DNA from: an uncultured Saprospiraceae bacterium
Lineage (GTDB): Bacteria > Bacteroidota > Bacteroidia > Chitinophagales > Saprospiraceae
Length of the DNA: 14,926 nt
Assembly (NCBI GenBank): GCA_937967535.1
Contig: CALCMV010000021.1
Location: 1-14,926, forward strand
Direction: 5' to 3'
The translations under genes were made by a program, and so were the position numbers. The notes beneath the pieces were generated by a model. The model worked only from the letters and a program-made list of their open reading frames with translations. It had not been told where the DNA came from and made no database searches. This document shows, piece by piece, positions 7,708 through 14,523 of the stretch. Each line of letters opens with the position of its first letter. Within the stretch, counting starts at the first letter, position 1.

Positions 7708-10700
7708 ATGAAAAAAATATTAAACAGCTTCAGTTCAATGGCAATCATATCATTGCTTACCTTTCTTTTTCTGCTGAACAGCATCACCCCTCTTGATGCC
7801 CAAAGACGCACATACGATTCCGATAAAAATCCTAACACAATTAATTTGCCGACCAACCAAGCTAATCCCACAAAATTTGGTGATATAGTGGGTATCAATG
7901 AGGTAGGTTATGTATTCTGGCAGCAGATATATAATAGCTCAACTGGGGAAACGGTAAACCCGACTGTTGTCAATTCATTCAAACAAACTTTTCCGAAAAT
8001 GAGACTATTTCATTTGATGGGAAAAGATTATTTTGGCAATACCCCTGCAACCCAACCTATTAATCCATGTACCAATCCTAACTACGATATACAAAGGCTT
8101 GGGATGTGCGCTATTCGGGATTTTTACCGTGTACTGCGTGATGATTATCCGTTTATAGTGTCTTCGGTAGAAACCATACAAGGAAAGGGTTTTCCGAATA
8201 AATGGTACACAGAAAGCGAATGGGGCGGTTCGATGACCAATATTAAGGAAAATGCTTATCAATATGCAAAAGCCTACCTCCAGACTATGGATCCCGACAA
8301 AAACGCCAATACTGCATTGGTTGACCGTTTTCATACTTCCAACGAACACTGGGGAAGCGACTTGGGGATTGACGGCTACAAAGCCGTTTGCGATGGTTTC
8401 ATCGAGGGTTTTACGGAGTATTATCAAGGCAATAGATTTGCTACGCCAAATCAAAACACATGGGTAATTAAAATGTGGTTTGGTGCGTATCAAGCACACA
8501 AAGCCGCGCATGTATGGGACAATGATTATGTCGGAACTATGATGAGCGATAAAACAAGGCAGACAGTTGCCGGATTGGATATTCATCCATATAGCTTTGC
8601 CGTAGAAAACGGTGTGGATAATAATAATATCAATCAACATCCCGAATCTACTACGTCTTATTTTCAATCTATAAAAAATATGGTGAAATGGCGTAATGAT
8701 AATGCGCCAACTATGGGTCTGACCGCTACCGAGTTTGGCTGGAATGACCAAAATGTTCCTATACGAATGAATCTGGGAGATGTTGACAATAAGCCCGGTG
8801 ATGACTGGGTGATACAAAGTGTCAACGGTACTCCCTCTACCCAACCCAACAACCCTTCAGATTGGGCGACTGAGTTTGTCGGAGTAGGCGAAGAAGCACA
8901 AGCCTTATATTCTATTCGTGCTTTTTTACTCTTGGCAAGATATGGATTTGATAGTGGCTATATTTATGGAAGTTTTGATAGTAACGAATCCTTGTATCAA
9001 AATACAGGCGTTTACAAAACCCAACCATTAATTGAGACAGTGCCGGGCGGTGCTTTCAAATATAGCAACTATCCGAGTGCAAGTAGTGATTTTATCGGCG
9101 AAAAGAAAGTAATGCCTGCGATGAGGAAATTTAGAAATTCAAGCGTCATAGGCAACAAACATTATTTGCAAACCATCAAAGAAGACGATAATGGAGTACA
9201 TGCCATTCTCGTCGGCGATTCGCCCAATGGCAATCCTACTCATCTTGTAGCTTGGTACGCCACTAATATCAATAATAAAAATGAAAATCAGATATTAGCT
9301 GACATTATCAGTCAAACACCTGGACAGATAGGACTTCCTTCAAATTTAAGCATTAATACAAGTCAAAATTTCACCAGATTAGATTGGAAAGAATCTTCGG
9401 TCAATAATATTTCTTCTTCATCTGTTTATGTCAATGGTACGCTAAAACTCACCCCCATTCCGATAGTTATTCCTCTTATTTCCAATAATAATCCTTCTTG
9501 CAACGACGGCATTCAAAACCAAGGCGAAACTGGCCTTGATTGCGGTGGACCTTGCCCGACTTGTCCGGTCGGTTGTAACTCTCCGCAACAAATTACACTT
9601 CTTGCGGCTAATGCCAGTCAATCCAGCAATCATTCAGGTATCCCAAACGCAACCGCCGATAAAGCCGTTGACGGTAATACAAATGGTGCATGGAATCAAA
9701 TCAGTTTGACCAATTGGGGGTCGAGCGAATGGTGGCAAGTGGATTTAGGACAAAGTTATGATATTGACCAAGTAAAACTCTGGAATGTCACTACGGGCAA
9801 TCAGGGACAAATGACCAATATTTATGTCTTTGTTTCGGACAATCCTTTTACCTCTGATGATTTTGAAACCATCAAAAATAGCCCGAATGTAGATGATTAT
9901 TTAATATCGGGTCAGTTGGGTCGCCCAAGTACGGTCAATGCCAATAGTACCGGACGATATATCAGAGTTCAAAAACAAGGACAAGGTTTTATTACACTGG
10001 ATGAAGTGCAGGTTTTTGGATGTCCGGCGAGTTCTTGTACGGTAGGTGCAGATTGCGATGATGGTAATCCGAATACAGAAAATGATAAATATAATAGCAA
10101 TTGTGAATGTATAGGCACGCCAATTATTTCTGCAACTTGCAATGACGGCATTCAAAATCAAGGCGAAACAGGTGTTGATTGTGGTGGACCTTGTCCGGCT
10201 TGCCCCGGTGCTTGCAACACTCCGCAACAAATAACGCTGCTTGCAGGCAATGCCAGCCAATCTAGCAATCATTCGGGTATCACAAGCGCAACTGCCGATA
10301 AAGCTATTGATGGTAATACAAATGGTGCATGGAATCAAGTCAGCCTGACCGACTGGGGATTCAATCAGTGGTGGCAAGTGGATTTAGGACGAAGTTATGA
10401 TATTGACCAAGTAGCTCTGTGGAACGTCACTACGGGCAATCAAGGGATAATGAACAATGTATATGTCTTCATTTCGGACAGTCCTTTTACTTCCGATGAC
10501 TTTACGACAACCAAAAATGATCCGAATGTGGATGATTATTTAATATCGGGTCAGTTGGGTCGCCCAAGTACGGTCAATGCTAATAGTACCGGACGATATA
10601 TCAGGGTTCAAAGAGAAGGACAAGGTTTTATTACATTGGATGAAGTACAGGTCTTTGGATGTCCGCAACAAACATGTACAGTAGGCGCAAGTTGTGACGA

Positions 10701-11322
10701 TGGCAATCCAAATACTCAAAACGACATGTATAATAGCAACTGCGAATGTGTAGGCACAATCGTCAGTTCCGGTACATGTAGTGCCATTGATATATCCACG
10801 TCCGGCAATACTATCAGTATCAACAATTTGTATAACGAGCATCAAATCATTAAGGTTTTTGACAGTAACGGGCAGGTTCTTGATGAGTGCAATTCTTATA
10901 ATGGTACAGATATTTGTAAACCTTCATACAGCTATACCGCACCATCAGCAGGAACATATCAGATTCAAGTACAGATTAATGGTTCGCAAGGGGAAGCATG
11001 TAATGAAACAGAAACCGTACAGATTGGTAATGGAAATAAATTTGCACAACTCAACGACAGCCAACGTCTCCTCATTTTCCCTAACCCAATAAAAAATAAC
11101 ACCCCCACACTCGTACTCGACAGCCCCGAAGACGAGCAACTCGACATTCAAATTTACAATATCAACAGTCAACTCGTACACAGCCAACAGGCAAGTACAG
11201 TAAGCGGTTTGAACGAAATTACTTTAGACCTTCAAAATGCCCGACTTGCGTCCGGTGTTTATTTTGTCAAAGTTATTTCCGAAAAATATACCTACGGTGC
11301 TACACGATTTGTGCAACCGTAA
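7708..11322 (+). CDS. Secreted putative glycoside hydrolase with two F5/8C-like lectin modules, T9SS cargo
   Basis: This 1204-residue protein has a signal peptide (1 to about 31, LDA/QRR). Residues about 55-560 look like a clan-A (beta/alpha)8 glycoside hydrolase: Asn212-Glu213 in TSNEHWG fits the acid/base on strand 4, HPYSF (293-297) fits the strand 6 region, and Glu342 in TATEFGW fits the nucleophile on strand 7. I cannot assign a GH family. Two tandem 213-residue modules (598-810, 811-1023) follow. Each has a Cys-rich CNDGIQNQGETG...CGGPCP linker, a discoidin/fucolectin-like carbohydrate-binding domain (ADKAVDGNTNGAWNQ, WWQVDLG, TLDEVQVFGC) and a CDDGNPNT segment. A short beta domain (1024-1115) precedes the T9SS sorting domain (about 1120-1204, LLIFPNP). 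It probably degrades a polysaccharide at the cell surface, perhaps the one deacetylated by the upstream esterase. An AAAAACA leader precedes the ATG. Confidence 0.85.
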   Translation: MKKILNSFSSMAIISLLTFLFLLNSITPLDAQRRTYDSDKNPNTINLPTNQANPTKFGDIVGINEVGYVFWQQIYNSSTGETVNPTVVNSFKQTFPKMRLFHLMGKDYFGNTPATQPINPCTNPNYDIQRLGMCAIRDFYRVLRDDYPFIVSSVETIQGKGFPNKWYTESEWGGSMTNIKENAYQYAKAYLQTMDPDKNANTALVDRFHTSNEHWGSDLGIDGYKAVCDGFIEGFTEYYQGNRFATPNQNTWVIKMWFGAYQAHKAAHVWDNDYVGTMMSDKTRQTVAGLDIHPYSFAVENGVDNNNINQHPESTTSYFQSIKNMVKWRNDNAPTMGLTATEFGWNDQNVPIRMNLGDVDNKPGDDWVIQSVNGTPSTQPNNPSDWATEFVGVGEEAQALYSIRAFLLLARYGFDSGYIYGSFDSNESLYQNTGVYKTQPLIETVPGGAFKYSNYPSASSDFIGEKKVMPAMRKFRNSSVIGNKHYLQTIKEDDNGVHAILVGDSPNGNPTHLVAWYATNINNKNENQILADIISQTPGQIGLPSNLSINTSQNFTRLDWKESSVNNISSSSVYVNGTLKLTPIPIVIPLISNNNPSCNDGIQNQGETGLDCGGPCPTCPVGCNSPQQITLLAANASQSSNHSGIPNATADKAVDGNTNGAWNQISLTNWGSSEWWQVDLGQSYDIDQVKLWNVTTGNQGQMTNIYVFVSDNPFTSDDFETIKNSPNVDDYLISGQLGRPSTVNANSTGRYIRVQKQGQGFITLDEVQVFGCPASSCTVGADCDDGNPNTENDKYNSNCECIGTPIISATCNDGIQNQGETGVDCGGPCPACPGACNTPQQITLLAGNASQSSNHSGITSATADKAIDGNTNGAWNQVSLTDWGFNQWWQVDLGRSYDIDQVALWNVTTGNQGIMNNVYVFISDSPFTSDDFTTTKNDPNVDDYLISGQLGRPSTVNANSTGRYIRVQREGQGFITLDEVQVFGCPQQTCTVGASCDDGNPNTQNDMYNSNCECVGTIVSSGTCSAIDISTSGNTISINNLYNEHQIIKVFDSNGQVLDECNSYNGTDICKPSYSYTAPSAGTYQIQVQINGSQGEACNETETVQIGNGNKFAQLNDSQRLLIFPNPIKNNTPTLVLDSPEDEQLDIQIYNINSQLVHSQQASTVSGLNEITLDLQNARLASGVYFVKVISEKYTYGATRFVQP
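9499..10776 (+). repeat. Two tandem 639-bp coding repeats
   Basis: Copy 1 (9499-10137) and copy 2 (10138-10776) keep a constant offset of 639 bases (213 codons). They are highly similar but more diverged than the 504-bp repeats of the esterase. Each encodes one Cys-rich linker plus one carbohydrate-binding domain, so duplication has doubled the binding modules. Confidence 0.9.
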
Positions 11323-11358
11323 TTACTGCTAATGAAGCGTGGTTTTTGTATGGGGCAG
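11305..11358 (+). repeat. 3'-end repeat, copy 1 (RFVQP-stop plus 3' UTR)
   Basis: This copy covers the last codons of the glycoside hydrolase (RFVQP), its stop codon and the 3' UTR to the start of the terminator stem. It matches 13232-13284. The 28 bases from the stop (11320-11347) are identical to 13247-13274. Over the upstream coding part the differences leave RFV(Q/K)P, mostly through silent or conservative changes. Confidence 0.8.
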
Positions 11359-11385
11359 GCTCTTTCGGGAGTCTGCCCTTCTTTA
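11353..11385 (+). terminator. Intrinsic terminator after the glycoside hydrolase gene
   Basis: GGGCAGGCT (11353-11361) pairs with AGTCTGCCC (11370-11378), including one G-U, around an eight-base loop. The T-rich TTCTTTA follows. The tract runs into the stop codon of the convergent minus-strand gene, so the hairpin separates two converging transcripts. Confidence 0.8.
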
Positions 11386-11853
11386 TTCAGAGCTTGACTT
11401 TGCAGCTAAATAAAGTTCTTCCAAACTATCTACAGATTCAAGTTGATAATGAGCAGCAATCGCATCTACATTCGCCTTGCGATGATAGTCTTTCGGGCAG
11501 CACAAAATGACTTTTCCCGATGCTGCATGCAATCCCAATTCCAACAAAGTAATTGGCGAAATGGTATTTTTATCAAAATACATCACAATCACATCTGCCT
11601 TTTGCAAACCGTATAATTCCCAGTCGATTTGCTGTTTCATTTCACCTTCGTAGCGGTTGTTGTTCCATGTTGCATCCCAATCATTGCGTCTTGGATTGAA
11701 GAAAATGAGCTCGTCATTTTCTGCCATTTGTATCATTTTATCTTGCCATTTTTCGGCTTTGCCCATTTCTATTGAGCCTGCCAGAAAGATGGTTTTGTGT
11801 GGAAATTTGGCAATGTTTTTTAGGTTATTTTTCGGATAATATACTTTACACAT
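11383..11853 (-). CDS. Nucleoside 2-deoxyribosyltransferase-like protein
   Basis: This 156-residue soluble protein matches the pattern of the nucleoside 2-deoxyribosyltransferase-like family (the type often called Nuc_deoxyrib_tr_2). It shows FLAGSIE near the N-terminus (23-29), NPRRNDWD (53-60), QIDWEL (75-80), ADVIVMYF (86-93), SPITLLELGLHA with a conserved Glu105, and a closing CCP (118-120) and KANVD. Family members cleave or exchange N-glycosidic bonds of nucleosides or nucleotides. Homologues occur beside NAMPT and PRPP synthetase genes, which fits its place at the end of this minus-strand run and suggests NAD or nucleotide salvage. The exact substrate is not known. Its start codon is immediately preceded by a 7-bp tandem repeat. 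Length is normal and the gene appears intact. Confidence 0.8.
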   Translation of the reverse strand: MCKVYYPKNNLKNIAKFPHKTIFLAGSIEMGKAEKWQDKMIQMAENDELIFFNPRRNDWDATWNNNRYEGEMKQQIDWELYGLQKADVIVMYFDKNTISPITLLELGLHAASGKVILCCPKDYHRKANVDAIAAHYQLESVDSLEELYLAAKSSSE

Positions 11854-11881
11854 GAGAATTGAGAATTGAGAATTGAGAATA
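11854..11881. repeat. 7-bp tandem repeat abutting a start codon
   Basis: GAGAATT is repeated three times (11854-11874), followed by the variant GAGAATA (11875-11881). It directly touches the ATG (11851-11853, minus strand) of the deoxyribosyltransferase-like gene, so it forms that gene's immediate 5' leader. Copy-number slippage would change spacing upstream of the start without changing the reading frame. Confidence 0.7.
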
Positions 11882-11884
11882 AAT

Positions 11885-12039
11885 CAATAGTCCGTTCAAT
11901 TTTTCATTAGCCATGATTATTAATTATTTATAAATAAAATTAATTTTAAACTATTTTTAATTAAAAATTAATAATAAATGTTTTATAAATTTTTAAAATC
12001 ATTATTTACTAAAAAACAAAAAAAATGTACGGACTATTG
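11885..12039. repeat. 11-bp inverted repeats flanking an AT-rich spacer
   Basis: CAATAGTCCGT (11885-11895) is perfectly inverted as ACGGACTATTG (12029-12039). The 133 bases between are almost pure A/T with internal self-complementarity. The element fills most of the gap between the NAMPT remnant and the deoxyribosyltransferase-like gene. A MITE-like remnant or large leader hairpin is possible. There are no obvious target-site duplications. Confidence 0.45.
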
Positions 12040-12066
12040 TAAATGGATTATCATTCAAATAGAAAA

Positions 12067-13233
12067 TCAAACCAAAGCTACTTCCTTCACCGTTTCATAT
12101 TCCATTTGAATATCAAGCAAAGCCCGTATTTCACTCAAAGCAACTTCACGAATCAACTTTCCATCTTTATAAATGGTCTGCAACATGCCGCCTTGTTCCT
12201 CCGCCCAAGTCAACTCGTCGTGCATGTGTGTAACGCGCCCGTTTTCGCCATTAATTCGGATTAATCCCTTTGCACTCTTCTTTGTACCGTCGTCTGTTTT
12301 TGGGTTTTTGAAAATGGCTCTGCCTTTGCCCTTTACTTCGCCATAAGTGGCTTTCATGGCAAATCCATAAGTATCGCGAGTCACATATTGATAAGTGAAT
12401 GAACCAATACCAAACACCACATTTGTAGAAGCAAAACCCTTCGCTTCCAATTGCTCACAAATCACCTCACAACGTTTTAGTGTAATGCTATCTCCGTAAA
12501 TCAGACCAATATGTTCGTCGAGTAATTTGTAGCCGTTTTTGGTACTTGTACCGCCAAAAGTTTCCCACAGACATTCCACCGAACCTTTATATTCGGGTGT
12601 GCCGGGCATAGCATCGGGGTCGCCGCAAATAATCTTCACAGGGTCGCCCGAATCAGGGCGAATGACGACCTTTCCATCGCGTTTAAGAATATCATTTTTC
12701 AGCGTCGGAATATACGCTGTGATGACCTTCCAATAATCCCAAGTATCCGATACGATGCTTACAATTCCCCTTGGGTAAGTCTTGTTAATCAGACGTTTAA
12801 AGGTTTCGACTTCATTCAGTTCTGTACCCATACACATCACCGAATGTTCGGTAGCGGGTACGCTCAAACCTACCGTTTCTTTATCCGAATCTGCATGATA
12901 ATATTGCTCCAAAAAATCAATCGCGGGTATGCTATCCGTTCCCGTAAAACTCAACAAATGCGCCGCGCCACTCATCATCGCCGCTTCCAATCCCGCCATT
13001 CCGCGAAAGCTGAAATCATGCCCTTGCAAATTCACAAAATCCAAATCGCCGCCCGTCAAATCCGCGTATTTATTGAGGATTTTTTTGTATTCAAATGCAG
13101 TCGTCGCGCTTGTACATGGCAGCCAAATGATGCAAGAAAGAATCGTTTCCAAAAAATTCGTCACCCAGAAAAACTCCGGCAAAGTATTTTTAATCGTAAA
13201 CATCGGCGTCTTAATCGGCACCAACGTTCCTCG
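12067..13233 (-). pseudogene. nadV: 5'-truncated nicotinamide phosphoribosyltransferase (NAMPT/NadV)
   Basis: The protein matches NAMPT, which makes nicotinamide mononucleotide from nicotinamide and PRPP. Conserved pocket residues are present: GHDFSFRG (Phe71/Arg74, like human Phe193/Arg196), Asp97 in FTGTD (human Asp219), SVPATEHS with His127 (human His247), and VVIRPDSG with Arg189/Asp191 (human Arg311/Asp313). The C-terminus is complete, but homology begins only at GTLVPIKTP, so about 120 N-terminal residues are missing, including the region that supplies a tyrosine (human Tyr18) to the neighbouring subunit's site. The frame has no ATG at its beginning, only a TTG at 13224, and closes at a stop just upstream (13246-13248). 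Immediately beyond the homology lies the tail of an unrelated opposite-strand gene. I judge it a disrupted gene or an assembly break; an internal ATG start would give an incomplete enzyme. Confidence 0.85.
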
Positions 13234-13249
13234 TTTTGTGAAGCCCTAA
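13229..13249 (+). pseudogene. Last codons of a T9SS cargo gene (PRFVKP-stop)
   Basis: Read on the + strand, these bases encode PRFVKP followed by TAA. They match the ARFV(Q)P-like end of the 1204-residue secreted protein, with third-position changes (CGT/CGA, CCC/CCG) typical of selected coding sequence, and then share its 3' UTR. No sorting domain lies upstream; the sequence changes abruptly into antisense NAMPT. It is therefore the severed 3' end of a secreted-protein gene whose body is elsewhere or lost. Confidence 0.65.
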
Positions 13250-13284
13250 TTACTGCTAATGAAGCGTGGTTTTTATAGGGGCAG
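13232..13284 (+). repeat. 3'-end repeat, copy 2
   Basis: This is the second copy of the 3'-end sequence found at 11305-11358, with 28 identical bases beginning at the stop codon (13247-13274) and leading into a terminator stem of a different arm sequence. It is in the same orientation as copy 1 and about 1.93 kb from it, so recombination between the copies would delete the intervening salvage genes. Confidence 0.8.
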
Positions 13285-13308
13285 TCTCGTTGAGACTGCC
13301 TCTTTTTT
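13280..13308 (+). terminator. Orphan intrinsic terminator
   Basis: GGCAGTCTC (13280-13288) pairs perfectly with GAGACTGCC (13292-13300) around GTT. It is followed by TCTTTTTT on the + strand. The T-run orientation serves + strand transcription, yet no + strand gene precedes it except the severed tail at 13229-13249. On the minus strand it lies between the SIR2 gene and the NAMPT remnant and may still hamper read-through. Confidence 0.85.
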
Positions 13309-13314
13309 GATGGT

Positions 13315-14415
13315 TCACAACTCGAAAGGAAGATGGAATTGACTCACATCCGTTATCGGAATGACTTCAATCCTATCTTTCGATTTCCCCCCTCTTAAAT
13401 CAAATTTATTATACAGGCTCTTGTAAGCTTCTTCATTTGGGTCTTGAAAGTAAATAACAGGTTCGCTTCCACGTGGTTTATCTACAAGAAATCCAAACAG
13501 GTCTCTATCTACTTTTCTATTAAAAAAAGGAAATGAATAACCAACCACAACCAAAATATCCGTCTCTTGCATAATATTCCGAGCAAGCCCCACAGCATGT
13601 TGTGCATGAACTGTTTTTTCCCAAGCATAAGTTAGCCCTTGTTCAAAGGAAGTGTTATTATCATACAAATCAGAAATTTGCCTCTCTAAACATTGTGTTA
13701 TAAATGTTGGATCCCCGGAATCGGTACCACTTAGAGTTCCTACAAATTTTAATACATTTTTTTTATTTTTTAGACTATATACGCCTGCAACACCATTGAG
13801 ATGTATTATTTTAGGGGATGGAGTATTTTCGTCATCCTTGTCATTACAGGCATAAATGATCGGATGTGAAGGAATATTTTTCGTGACAATTTCCTCCAAA
13901 CTAATAGGCTCGTTTTCTCGCTTAAGAAAGCGTGCAAAAGCTAATTCCATTTGTATATCGTAATTCCATGTAATAATATTTAGATTGGGCGGCAATTCTA
14001 TTAATTCATGAATACGATTAGTTTCTAATGTAATTGAGGCTAAAAAATTTATATACCTCAAGTCTATGTTGGTATTTTTAATTATTTTAGAATCTTTTGA
14101 AGCAAAATCGTCGTGTTTGTTCCTAAACTGTTCCAATATAAAAAAAGCAGACAATCCTCTTTTTAGTCTTTCCAGAGCAGAAAACCTATTTTGTACAAAA
14201 AATGTTTTAGCAAGCGTATCAACTGTAAAGTAATCACTTGATTCCTTTAATATCCAGTTAATATCTTCAATGACATTGTATTTGTATTCACTACGAAAGT
14301 CTCCCAACTCAAGTTTAGATTTGAGATACATCATTGAGTCTTCCATTTGATTGAGTACAGGTAAGGCGTTGTAACTGGCACCGGCTCCTAATAGGTATGT
14401 TATATTTTTTCGCAT
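13315..14415 (-). CDS. Stand-alone SIR2-domain protein, candidate NADase
   Basis: This 366-residue protein is a SIR2-like (SIR2_2-type) domain protein. The Rossmann start is YLLGAGASYN (7-16). TWNYD gives Asn151-Asp153 in place of the sirtuin TQNID, HLNG gives the catalytic His205, and DILVVVGYSFPFFNRKVDR (286-304) is the characteristic C-terminal NAD-binding strand. No second domain, signal peptide or membrane segment is visible. Relatives act as NAD+ hydrolases in anti-phage systems (ThsA, DSR, SIR2-HerA, SIR2-APAZ), but others are uncharacterised. It lies 108 bases after the PRPP synthetase-like gene and ahead of the NAMPT remnant, all on the same strand. Its base composition is AT-richer than that of the NAMPT remnant (hand counts: 15/60 and 16/60 GC at 13741-13800 and 14221-14280, versus 38/60 and 26/60 at 12601-12660 and 12721-12780), which hints at acquisition. 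Both catalytic positions are intact. A defence role is inference from family and context. Confidence 0.8.
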   Translation of the reverse strand: MRKNITYLLGAGASYNALPVLNQMEDSMMYLKSKLELGDFRSEYKYNVIEDINWILKESSDYFTVDTLAKTFFVQNRFSALERLKRGLSAFFILEQFRNKHDDFASKDSKIIKNTNIDLRYINFLASITLETNRIHELIELPPNLNIITWNYDIQMELAFARFLKRENEPISLEEIVTKNIPSHPIIYACNDKDDENTPSPKIIHLNGVAGVYSLKNKKNVLKFVGTLSGTDSGDPTFITQCLERQISDLYDNNTSFEQGLTYAWEKTVHAQHAVGLARNIMQETDILVVVGYSFPFFNRKVDRDLFGFLVDKPRGSEPVIYFQDPNEEAYKSLYNKFDLRGGKSKDRIEVIPITDVSQFHLPFEL

Positions 14416-14523
14416 GATATTTAGTTAAATAAGTTATTAGTTTTTATTTCATATCAACAATTATTCCATAAATTTTCCTTAGTTTTTGGCGTCAGTTTTT
14501 TCGCGATTGCCTGTGAAATGAGG

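Noticed and set aside
8005..8844. A 279-codon minus-strand ORF inside the glycoside hydrolase gene
   Set aside because: It is antisense to the catalytic domain with conserved motifs and has no recognisable protein features of its own.
11854..11881. CRISPR-like regular repeats
   Set aside because: The units are only 7 bases with no spacers, and no cas gene is visible anywhere in the window.
12929..13249. A 106-codon + strand ORF ending in PRFVKP
   Set aside because: All but its last about seven codons are antisense to NAMPT and show no sorting-domain features. Only the tail (13229-13249) is accepted, as a severed fragment.
12844..13278. A 144-codon + strand ORF over the NAMPT region
   Set aside because: It lies antisense to the conserved NAMPT active-site region and across the breakpoint, with a basic, feature-poor translation.
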